DNA of 13,457 nt, taken from NCBI GenBank assembly GCA_002331575.1, contig DCZG01000087.1, forward strand, positions 12,534-25,990, in the 5' to 3' direction. Origin of the DNA: Atopobium sp. UBA2090 (lineage in GTDB: Bacteria; Actinomycetota; Coriobacteriia; Coriobacteriales; Atopobiaceae). Below, piece by piece: positions 6,684-13,457 of this stretch. The number at the start of each line of letters is the position of its first letter. Positions within the stretch are counted from its first letter, which is position 1. The notes under the pieces are model-generated. The model was not told the DNA's origin, searched no databases, and saw only the letters and a program-made list of their open reading frames with translations. The position numbers were made by a program, and so were the translations under genes.

Positions 6684-9566
6684 GTGCTATCTATCAACAT
6701 GGCAGACGTCATGAACGTTCTGTCGCTCTGCGCGCCGTACCTCATCTTCTTTGCCGTCGTCCTCGTCGCTGCGATCGTGGTCTCGATCGCCGTGAGGAAG
6801 ATGGCGCTGCCGAGGAAGAAGTTTGTCCGCGCCCAGGCGGGCATCGCCGTCATCGCGGCGCTCGCCATCGCCGGGGGCCTCATCGCCTTCGGACCCATGA
6901 GCAGCATGCTCACGCTCGTGACCGGGGCAAGCCCCGAGCCGAGCGCGGAGAGCATCGAGCAGGCCAAGGATACGAGCTACAAAATCGCCGACGAGGGCAT
7001 CGTGATGCTCAAGAACGACGACTCCACGCTGCCGCTCACGTCCGGCAAGCTCAACGTTTTCGGGTGGTCGTCGACGAGCCCCTGCTACGGAGGCAGCGGC
7101 TCGGGCAGCCTCAATGACAACTACGACACCACCACCCTCATCCAGGGCCTCAATGACGCCGGTGTCGAGACGAACACCGAGCTCACCGACTTCTACACGA
7201 ACTCCGGCTATGCCCACACGGGTGCGGTGAGCTTCCTCTCCTCTGACTGGAGCCTTCCCGAGGTGCCCGTGGACCAGTATTCGGACAGTCTCGTCTCTGA
7301 CGCGCAGGACTTCTCCGATACGGCCATGATCGTCATCACCCGCACGGGCGGCGAGGGCAACGACCTTCCGTCCGACATGTCGACCGCCTACGCGAGCGGC
7401 GCATACACCGACAACTCGACCGAGTATGCCGACTTCCAGCCCGGGCAGAGCTACCTCACGCTCTCCCAGACCGAGAAGAACATGATCGACCTCGTCACCT
7501 CCAAGTTTGACAACGTCATCGTGCTCTACAGCGGTGCCAACACGATGGAGATGGGCTGGGTTGACCAGTACCCCCAGATCAAGAGCGTGCTCTGGTTCCC
7601 CGGTGCCGGTCAGGTGGGCTTCGAGTCTCTCGGCAAGATCATCACGGGCGAGGTCAACCCCTCCGGCAAGACTGCCGACACCTTTGTGTACGACCTCACC
7701 ACCACGCCCTGGTACAACAACTTCGGCAACTACAAGTACGACAACATGAGCGAGTACGCTGATACCACCTCGCAGTTCCTCACCGACCCGAACCCCAGCT
7801 TCGTAAACTATGTCGAGGGCATCTACGTTGGCTATCGCTACTACGAGACCGCGGCGGCCGAGGGCTCCATCGACTACGGCTCGACCGTACAGTATCCGTT
7901 TGGCTACGGTCTCAGCTACACGACCTTCTCGCAGACCATGACTGATCTCAAGACGGGGTCTGACGGCAGCGTCTCGTTCGACGTGACCGTGACCAACACG
8001 GGCTCCGTCGCGGGCAAGGACGTCGTCGAGGCCTATTACAACCCGCCCTACACCAATGGCGGCATCGAGAAGGCCAGCGCGAACCTCGTGCAGTACGACA
8101 AGACCGAGCTTCTCGAACCGGGAGCAAGTCAGACCTTGACCATTTCCTTCAACGAGGAGGACATGGCTTCCTATGACACCACCGCCAACGGCGGCGCGGG
8201 CTCGTACGTGCTCGAATCGGGAGACTACGTCATCTCGATCAACTCAGACTCCCACCACGTCATCGACTCCCGCACCCTCAACGTGGGCAGCACCGTCACC
8301 TACTCGGGCGACAACGCCCGCTCCACTGACAAGGTCGCGGCGACGAACGAGTTTACCGACGCGGCGGGCGACGTGACCTACCTCTCCCGTGCTGACCACT
8401 TCGCGAACTACGCCGAGGCTACGGCGGCGCCTTCGAGCTACTCCCTCTCTGACGAGTACAAGGCCGAGTTCGTCAACACCTCGAACTATGACGCCTCGTC
8501 TGACGAGGACGTTAATGCCACGATGCCCACGACCGGCGCGAAGAACGGACTTACCCTCTCTGACCTGCGCGGCGTCGACTACGACGACCCCCAGTGGGAT
8601 AGTCTTCTCGACCAGCTCACGGTCGAGGACATGAACAAGCTCATCGGGCACAGCGGCTATGCCACGGCCGCCGTTGACTCCGTGGGCAAGATCGCAACGA
8701 CCGACTGTGACGGCCCGGCAGCCATCAACAACAACTTCACCGGCAAGGGCTCCATCGGCCTTCCCATTAACCTCACGCTTGCCAACACCTGGAACAAGCA
8801 GCTCGCCACGCTCTTTGGCGAGGCCATCGGGAAGATGGCGTCTGACATGGACGTCTCGGGTTGGTATGCCCCGTCGATGAACACGTACCGCACCGCCTTC
8901 GGCGGCCGCAACTTCGAGTACTTCTCCGAGGACGGCGTGCTTGGCGGCTACATGGCCGCAGGCCAGGAGGCTGGCGCCTACGAGTACGGGGTCTATGGTT
9001 ACATCAAGCACTTTGCCCTCAACGACCAGGAGACCAACCGCTGGGCCATGGTGTGCACGTGGTCGAACGAACAGGCCATTCGCGAGATCTATCTCAAGCC
9101 GTTCGAGCTCGCCGTCAAGGACGGTGGCGCCACGGCAGTCATGAGCTCCTATAACTACATCGGCACCACGTGGGCGGGCGGAGACTCCGCGCTTCTTCAG
9201 GACGTCCTGCGCAACGAGTGGGGCTTCAAGGGCATGGTCATTTCCGACTACTTTGGCGGATTCGGGTTCATGAACGCCGACCAGGCCATCCGCAACGGCA
9301 CTGACACCATGCTCGCGCCGTATGACATCGGCGCAAACCTCGTGACCAAGACGACGAGCGCCGGATCCGTCCAGGCCATGCGCACCGCCGCCAAGGACAT
9401 CCTGTACACGACCGTCAACAGCAACGCCTACGCCAACGGCTCCGGCTCGACGGGTCTCGCGACGTGGCAGATCGTCGGCATCGTCATCCTCGCCGTCGTG
9501 GCTGCGGTGGTCGCGCTCCTCGAGTTCCTGAGCGTGAGGAACCTCAAGCGTCGTACGGCCGCATAG
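6684..9566 (+). CDS. Membrane-anchored GH3 glycosidase, permuted domain order
   Basis: 960-residue family 3 glycoside hydrolase, probably a beta-glucosidase-type exo-enzyme acting outside the membrane. Order (GTG numbering): membrane segments near 18-37 and 52-70 separated by a Lys/Arg-rich loop; the GH3 'C-terminal' alpha/beta domain first (EGIVMLKND 104-112, PFGYGLSY 405-412); a fibronectin III-like domain about 424-534; an acidic linker; then the GH3 'N-terminal' TIM barrel about 621-889 with CDGP (substrate Asp676), GRNFE (741-745), YIKHF (Lys775/His776) and nucleophile Asp855 in VISDYFGGF; finally a membrane segment 927-949 and an Arg/Lys tail. The positive charges predict the catalytic body outside with both ends in the membrane. 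Barrel and sandwich are thus swapped relative to usual GH3 enzymes, as reported for Ruminococcus albus and Butyrivibrio enzymes. The acid/base residue and substrate are not identifiable. Confidence 0.92.
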   Translation: MLSINMADVMNVLSLCAPYLIFFAVVLVAAIVVSIAVRKMALPRKKFVRAQAGIAVIAALAIAGGLIAFGPMSSMLTLVTGASPEPSAESIEQAKDTSYKIADEGIVMLKNDDSTLPLTSGKLNVFGWSSTSPCYGGSGSGSLNDNYDTTTLIQGLNDAGVETNTELTDFYTNSGYAHTGAVSFLSSDWSLPEVPVDQYSDSLVSDAQDFSDTAMIVITRTGGEGNDLPSDMSTAYASGAYTDNSTEYADFQPGQSYLTLSQTEKNMIDLVTSKFDNVIVLYSGANTMEMGWVDQYPQIKSVLWFPGAGQVGFESLGKIITGEVNPSGKTADTFVYDLTTTPWYNNFGNYKYDNMSEYADTTSQFLTDPNPSFVNYVEGIYVGYRYYETAAAEGSIDYGSTVQYPFGYGLSYTTFSQTMTDLKTGSDGSVSFDVTVTNTGSVAGKDVVEAYYNPPYTNGGIEKASANLVQYDKTELLEPGASQTLTISFNEEDMASYDTTANGGAGSYVLESGDYVISINSDSHHVIDSRTLNVGSTVTYSGDNARSTDKVAATNEFTDAAGDVTYLSRADHFANYAEATAAPSSYSLSDEYKAEFVNTSNYDASSDEDVNATMPTTGAKNGLTLSDLRGVDYDDPQWDSLLDQLTVEDMNKLIGHSGYATAAVDSVGKIATTDCDGPAAINNNFTGKGSIGLPINLTLANTWNKQLATLFGEAIGKMASDMDVSGWYAPSMNTYRTAFGGRNFEYFSEDGVLGGYMAAGQEAGAYEYGVYGYIKHFALNDQETNRWAMVCTWSNEQAIREIYLKPFELAVKDGGATAVMSSYNYIGTTWAGGDSALLQDVLRNEWGFKGMVISDYFGGFGFMNADQAIRNGTDTMLAPYDIGANLVTKTTSAGSVQAMRTAAKDILYTTVNSNAYANGSGSTGLATWQIVGIVILAVVAAVVALLEFLSVRNLKRRTAA

Positions 9567-9598
9567 CCGTCAGGCAAGGCATAGACCCCCTCCCCCAG

Positions 9599-9630
9599 GC
9601 GGGCGCTGCGCGATTCTGCGTGGCGCCCGC
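9599..9630. terminator. Long GC-rich hairpin between convergent genes
   Basis: Perfect 8-bp arms GCGGGCGC (9599-9606) and GCGCCCGC (9623-9630), extended inward by two wobbles and three more pairs to a 13-bp stem with a 6-base loop (9612-9617). It lies between the GH3 stop and the AAA ATPase stop and so could stop transcription from either side. Neither side has a T-tract, so intrinsic termination is uncertain. Confidence 0.55.
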
Positions 9631-9664
9631 CGCGCTCGTGACGCAGAGAGGTCCTTCTCGCCAG

Positions 9665-11062
9665 CTACGACCAGTCCTCGAGGTCCTCGACCTCGAGCGT
9701 TCCCAGAATCGCCTTGTTCGATCGCGCGTCCGCGAGGTCCGCCACGCGCGTCGCGTGGTTTTCGATGGCGTGCTCCATGAAGTTGCGGATGTCGCGCGCG
9801 TTCGCGAAGTTCGTCGGCTTGGTGGCCACGCGCCGCTCGATCATCTCGCGGGCAGCCTGAGCGGCGTCGGGGGAGAGCCGGTACTCTTCGTGCGCGAGGT
9901 TCTGCTCCAGAATCTGCATGAGCTCGTCGGCCGTGTAGTCGTCGAAGTAGACGAAGTTGCTGAAGCGGGACCTGAGACCGGGGTTGGACTCGAGGAACTG
10001 CCCCATGAGGTCGGTGTATCCGGCGACGATGACCACGAGGTCGTCTCGGTTGTCCTCCATGGCCTTGAGCAGGGTGTCCACGGCCTCCTGCCCGAAGTCG
10101 CCCTCGCCCTTGCCGACGGTCAGCGCGTAGGCCTCGTCCACGAAGAGGAGCCCGCCGAGCGACTCCTCGACGACCTCCTGGGTCTGGGTCGCCGTCTGCC
10201 CGACGTAGCCGCGCACCAGGCCGGAGCGGTCGACCTCCACGAGCTGGCCCTTCCGCAGGACGCCGAGGTACTTGTAGATCTCGGCGAGCTTGCGCGCCAC
10301 GGTGGTCTTGCCCGTCCCGGGGTTGCCCATGAACACCATGTGCTTGGAGACGTCGGCGGTCTTCATGCCCGCCTCCTGGCGCATGTTCTGCACCTTGATG
10401 AGGTTCACCATGTTCCTGACCTGGCGTTTGACGGCCTCGAGGCCGATGAGCGAGTTGAGGTCGGCGAGAAGTTCCTCGAGCTTCTGCGCGCGCTCGCCCT
10501 CCATCTGCGGGCTTGCGGGCGGCTCGACGGCCCGGTAGGTCTTCTGGGTGCCGACCCGCCACACCGCGTACTCCTTGAGCAGCTGCTCCATGCGCTCGAT
10601 GTAGGAGGTGTAGCGCTGCACGGCCTCGTGGCTGACGTCCTTCGCGCGCATCGCGAGGACGGTCTGGCCGAAGACGGCGAACGTGTCGTAGAAGTACATG
10701 GAGGACTGCCGGCCAAAGGGGTCCGGTTGCAGCTTGCTACCCGCGTCGGACAGCACGGCGTACTTGAGCGACTGGGGCACGCTCTCGGAGAACGAGGCGT
10801 CCACGCGGGCGTGGTTTCGCATGTCCTGGATGGGTTTGGCGTCCTCGGAGTAGCCGAGCGTCGTGCGGATGAACTCGGTCTCCTCGCTGCCGCCCTTCCC
10901 GTCGCCGTCTGCCACGTATTCGCCGAACCTTGCGAGGTCGAGGCGCAGGCGATCCTTGAGCGAGCCGACGTCGGAGTGGACGTTGCCGACGTCGGCGGCC
11001 TCTATCGCCGCGCAGACGTCGTACGACTTAGCCAGCAACGCCTGCAGGTCGAGCTGTTCCAT
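9665..11062 (-). CDS. AAA+ ATPase, CbxX/CfqX (SpoVK/EccA-like) family
   Basis: 465-residue cytoplasmic AAA+ protein. Residues 1-200 form a mostly helical N-terminal domain I do not recognise, ending in a charged helix near 186-207. The ATPase core (about 205-450) has Walker A GNPGTGKT at 246-253 (Lys252), pore-loop-like GYVGQT at 285-290, Walker B LLFVDEAYAL at 305-314 (Asp309, Glu310), sensor-1 VAGYTD, arginine finger in NPGLRSRF (364/366) and sensor-2 NARDIRN at 421-427. Relatives remodel protein complexes (CbbX on Rubisco, EccA in type VII secretion), but no Rubisco, ESX or sporulation gene is present here, so its client is unknown. The frame is open upstream to 11308 through repeat copy B; ATG 11062 is chosen because GGAGGGAA lies upstream (11 bases from GGAGG, somewhat long) and the extra 82 residues are low-complexity and repeat-coded. 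Confidence 0.88.
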   Translation of the reverse strand: MEQLDLQALLAKSYDVCAAIEAADVGNVHSDVGSLKDRLRLDLARFGEYVADGDGKGGSEETEFIRTTLGYSEDAKPIQDMRNHARVDASFSESVPQSLKYAVLSDAGSKLQPDPFGRQSSMYFYDTFAVFGQTVLAMRAKDVSHEAVQRYTSYIERMEQLLKEYAVWRVGTQKTYRAVEPPASPQMEGERAQKLEELLADLNSLIGLEAVKRQVRNMVNLIKVQNMRQEAGMKTADVSKHMVFMGNPGTGKTTVARKLAEIYKYLGVLRKGQLVEVDRSGLVRGYVGQTATQTQEVVEESLGGLLFVDEAYALTVGKGEGDFGQEAVDTLLKAMEDNRDDLVVIVAGYTDLMGQFLESNPGLRSRFSNFVYFDDYTADELMQILEQNLAHEEYRLSPDAAQAAREMIERRVATKPTNFANARDIRNFMEHAIENHATRVADLADARSNKAILGTLEVEDLEDWS

Positions 11063-11195
11063 GGAATGGGTTCCCTCCGGGTTATGAGCCGCATGTGCCC
11101 ATGCTACAACCTCGGGGCTGCTTGCGGGCGGCGGGACTGCGGGGATGGGCGGGAGTGTTGAGGGCGCGGCACGAGCGCGGAGGGCAGCCACAATT

Positions 11196-11272
11196 GATAA
11201 CGCACATTTTGCCCGGGACTGGCGACGAAACCCCAGTTGGCGTCCTTCTCGCCAGGCAAAATGTGCGTTATT
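11196..11272. repeat. Long-hairpin intergenic repeat, copy B
   Basis: Perfect 17-bp inverted repeat: ATAACGCACATTTTGCC (11197-11213) and its reverse complement at 11255-11271. Inside it CTGGCGA (11219-11225) and TCGCCAG (11249-11255) can extend the stem, so nearly the whole 75 bases is a hairpin. It lies 33 bases past the MFS stop and upstream of the AAA ATPase on the minus strand, so it may end or protect the MFS transcript. Where copy A has a T-A pair (4208/4270), this copy has C-G (11203/11265): a compensatory change. Confidence 0.85.
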
Positions 11273-11304
11273 GCAGCCCGCCGTTGCCGTCGTCGTGGCG
11301 TTCG

Positions 11305-12450
11305 TCACACGACGCGGTTGGCTCGCTCGGCCATGACCACCATCAGGACGAGAAGGACGGCGAGGTAGAAGGGGTAAAGCCCGATCGAGACGAACTCAGC
11401 GACAAGCCCGAAGATCGGCGCCATGACCGACCCCACGTAGGCGAATGCCATCTGCATGCCCGTGAGCGAGAGCGCGTTCTGCTCGCCGAAGCGCGCCGGT
11501 GTGGCGTGGATGATCGAGGGGTAGATGGGCGCGCAGCCGCAGCCGATCATCACGAGGCCCACGAGTAGCGTCGCGTTGCCGACGGGGAGCAGGACGAGCA
11601 CGATGCCCGCGGTCACGAGCGCCTGGCCGAGCCGAATCATGGCCTTGTCGTCAAAGCGCAGGGTGAGAAAGCCGCTGGCCGCCCTGCCCGCGGTGATGCC
11701 GAGGTAGAAGAGGGACGCCCAGCCGGCGGCCTCGCTGGCCGAGATGCCGCGGGCGAGCGTGCAATAGCTCGCCGCCCACATGCCGCAGGTCGACTCGAGG
11801 GCGCAGTAGCAGAAGAAGCAGACGAACACCTCGCGCACGCCGGGAAGCCTCAGAAGCTGGCGCCGCGAGGACGGCGGGAGGGGGTCGCCGCCCTCGCTGG
11901 CGCGAGCGGCCGCCTTCGCCCAGAGCTTTCGGCTCGGGGCGATGAGTCCGACGATGACAAACTGGATGATGCCGATGGTGAGAAAGCCCAGGTGCCAGGT
12001 GCCCCTCGCGAGGCAGGCGGCCATCACGAGCGGTCCTGCGCTCGCACCGACGCCCCACATGCAGTGAAGCCAGCTCATGTGGCGTGCGGCGTAGTGAATC
12101 GAGACGTACGTGTTGAGCGCGGCGTCGATGGCGCCCGCCCCGAGGCCGTAGGGAATGGCCCAGAGGCAGATCTGCCAGAACGAGCCCACGGTCGAGAAGC
12201 CCACGAGTGCCAGCGCCGTAAGCGCCACGCTTCCGATGATCGTGCGAAAGACGCCGAGACGCTCGACCAGGCGCACGGCGAGGAGGCTCGAGGTGATGGT
12301 TCCCATGCCGATGATGAGCGTGATGATGCCCTGCCACGACACGCCTGCCCCGAGCTCGACGTACATGGTCGGCCACGCGGCGCCGACGGCGGAGTCAGGG
12401 AGGCCGAGGCTCACGAAGGTGATGTAAATGACGGGGAGAAGCAAGCTCAC
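11305..12450 (-). CDS. Major facilitator superfamily transporter, fucose-permease-like
   Basis: 381-residue inner-membrane transporter with about 12 predicted membrane segments in two halves joined by a charged cytoplasmic loop near 173-205. Motif A remnants follow segment 2 (VRLVERLGVFR, 59-69) and segment 8 (GRAASGFLTLRFDD, 255-268). The segment GAGAIDAALNTYV (104-116) resembles sugar-type FHS/fucose permease members. The substrate is not readable. The frame is open to 12708, but the first 86 residues are Arg-rich and unlike any MFS N-terminus. GTG 12450 has GGAG six bases upstream (12460-12457) and gives a normal start. Isolated gene, divergent from 12713-13171. Confidence 0.85.
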   Translation of the reverse strand: MSLLLPVIYITFVSLGLPDSAVGAAWPTMYVELGAGVSWQGIITLIIGMGTITSSLLAVRLVERLGVFRTIIGSVALTALALVGFSTVGSFWQICLWAIPYGLGAGAIDAALNTYVSIHYAARHMSWLHCMWGVGASAGPLVMAACLARGTWHLGFLTIGIIQFVIVGLIAPSRKLWAKAAARASEGGDPLPPSSRRQLLRLPGVREVFVCFFCYCALESTCGMWAASYCTLARGISASEAAGWASLFYLGITAGRAASGFLTLRFDDKAMIRLGQALVTAGIVLVLLPVGNATLLVGLVMIGCGCAPIYPSIIHATPARFGEQNALSLTGMQMAFAYVGSVMAPIFGLVAEFVSIGLYPFYLAVLLVLMVVMAERANRVV

Positions 12451-12456
12451 GACTGA

Positions 12457-12460
12457 CTCC
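12457..12460 (-). promoter_or_regulatory. Ribosome site that fixes the MFS start
   Basis: GGAG on the minus strand, six bases ahead of GTG 12450. It is the only purine-rich site well spaced from a start codon close to the first membrane segment, and it argues against longer Arg-rich N-termini. Confidence 0.5.
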
Positions 12461-12499
12461 AGACGATGACGGACGCGCCTCAAGGCACGGTTTCGCCTT

Positions 12500-12513
12500 C
12501 GAGTTTCTCGCCA
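12500..12513 (-). repeat. Intergenic 14-mer TGGCGAGAAACTCG
   Basis: Lies 50 bases upstream of the MFS start on the minus strand, probably in its leader. It matches 13 of 14 bases of 2171-2184, upstream of perR. Both sites are in divergent intergenic regions. Function unknown. Confidence 0.4.
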
Positions 12514-12695
12514 ACAGCTCGCGTGGACTAGCGGAATTGCGCCAAAAACTAGTACGGAAGCGACAAGATCGCGTCCGACGACCCTCCTGTGCCGCAGATT
12601 CCGCGAGAAGTACCGGCGCGCGGTCGCCCTGCGCCGCCGCTGGTCGTGATGACGGTGTACCATCTTTATAGATGTGGTACGAAGCAGGCTCGTTC

Positions 12696-12705
12696 GGAGG
12701 GGAGG
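12696..12705 (+). promoter_or_regulatory. Strong ribosome site fixing a GTG start
   Basis: GGAGGGGAGG with seven bases to GTG 12713: nearly ideal spacing and sequence, and the main reason to reject the upstream ATG at 12674. Confidence 0.75.
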
Positions 12706-12712
12706 CACGCTC

Positions 12713-13171
12713 GTGGCTCACGACGAAGATCAGCGCAAGCAGGGAGTGTCCCCCGAGCTCGACGAGCTCTCGTCGGAGCTCATGGGCGACGCGCTCGACA
12801 TGCTCGCGGAGGGCGAGAACGTGAACGTCCTTCTCGTCGTGGAGGATGCCAAGCGCTCCGTTGCCTCGTACGAGTTTGCAGATGACGGCCCCGAGGCGTG
12901 CCTCGAGGGGGCGCGCGACAAGGTGCGCGCCCTCGACCGTGCGGGCGGAAGTCCGGAAGACCTTCTCGGCGCGCCCGTCAGGTACGCCCTCGTCTACGAG
13001 GGTGCCATCGCGGATGACGCCGGCGCCTACCACGACGCGCTCATCCTCGAGTTCGGCGAGCGGGGCTTCCTGAGCTTCTCGGCCTACTCGCTCGTGGAGG
13101 GCAAAGGCCGTCGCGACAAGTTCCGATGGACCGACCCTGCACCGGCCGGCGAGATGAAGCCGCTGCTGTAG
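12713..13171 (+). CDS. Acidic protein of unknown function
   Basis: 152-residue soluble protein without signal peptide or membrane segment; I do not recognise the family. It starts with a charged helix-prone stretch (about 10-33, ELDELSSELMGDALDMLAE), followed by alternating strand-like segments (NVLLVVEDA 38-46, VRYALVYEGAI 89-99, ALILEFGERGFLSFSAYSL 109-127) and a basic end (KGRRDKFRW, 131-139). The pattern resembles a small alpha/beta domain. GTG 12713 is chosen because GGAGGGGAGG ends seven bases before it; an ATG at 12674 would place that site inside the frame. It is 128 bases upstream of typA on the same strand, possibly but not clearly co-transcribed. A -10-like TATAGA lies at 12667-12672. 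Confidence 0.75.
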   Translation: MAHDEDQRKQGVSPELDELSSELMGDALDMLAEGENVNVLLVVEDAKRSVASYEFADDGPEACLEGARDKVRALDRAGGSPEDLLGAPVRYALVYEGAIADDAGAYHDALILEFGERGFLSFSAYSLVEGKGRRDKFRWTDPAPAGEMKPLL

Positions 13172-13299
13172 ATGCTGCGATGACGGGCCAGCGCACGTTT
13201 GCGCAGGCCGCGCGTGCAGTACAGTACCGAGGGAAAAACCAGGATCAGACGAGCGGGCGCAGTGTGCGTCCGACAGGTACGTTCGAACGAGAGGTACAC

Positions 13300-13457
<158 letters not shown>

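Noticed and set aside
9464..11161. 565-codon plus-strand frame opposite the AAA ATPase
   Set aside because: Shadow frame from GC-rich codon bias; composition is low-complexity (Val/Leu/Glu/His rich) and lacks domains, while the opposite strand has clear AAA motifs.
11063..11308. 82-residue N-terminal extension of the AAA ATPase
   Set aside because: It runs through the hairpin repeat and Ala/Pro-rich spacer; the repeat alone explains the open frame, and a ribosome site precedes ATG 11062.
12451..12708. 86-residue Arg-rich extension of the MFS protein
   Set aside because: Composition is unlike any MFS N-terminus, no ribosome site at 12708, and it would overlap the divergent gene's promoter region.

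Overview
The window is about 13.4 kb of GC-rich DNA with genes on both strands, short intergenic gaps and strong GGAGG-type ribosome sites. GC content, codon use and gene types (heme catalase under a PerR-like repressor, a membrane-tethered permuted GH3 enzyme, AgrC/LytTR two-component pair, fucose-permease-like MFS, TypA) fit an anaerobic or microaerophilic, host-associated actinobacterium of the class Coriobacteriia (Olsenella/Atopobium-like). That placement is inference from protein style, not from a marker gene. No rRNA, tRNA, CRISPR array, transposase or prophage gene is visible.

Layout, left to right. (1) 1-2166, minus strand: an oxidative-stress unit, with a PerR-type promoter/operator, perR, an 81-base gap, katA catalase and a terminator-like hairpin at the window edge. 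(2) 2329-2893, plus strand: a compact type II toxin-antitoxin pair (Phd/YefM antitoxin overlapping a ParE/RelE toxin). (3) 2936-4187, plus: an iron-type alcohol dehydrogenase behind a MerR-style promoter, with no merR gene nearby. (4) 4201-4317: a long-hairpin repeat (copy A plus a partial copy) between convergent genes. (5) 4358-6417, minus: a response regulator and sensor kinase translationally coupled by a TGATG overlap. (6) 6575-9566, plus and divergent from them: a GH3 glycosidase in permuted domain order with two N-terminal and one C-terminal membrane segment. (7) 9665-11062, minus: a CbxX/SpoVK-type AAA ATPase. (8) 11196-11272: repeat copy B, a perfect 17-bp inverted repeat. (9) 11305-12450, minus: an MFS transporter. 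(10) 12713-13171, plus: an acidic protein of unknown function. (11) 13300 to the end: the first 52 codons of typA (bipA).

The peroxide unit looks self-contained: PerR probably represses its own promoter and may control katA by readthrough. The kinase/regulator pair sits head to head with the GH3 gene, so it may control glycan use at the cell surface, but no signal peptide gene is present to confirm that. The least explained material is the repeat family. Two 72-base copies 83% identical (my count) keep their hairpin through a compensatory base change. A related 9-mer (TTCTCGCCA) occurs six times in the window, always outside genes.
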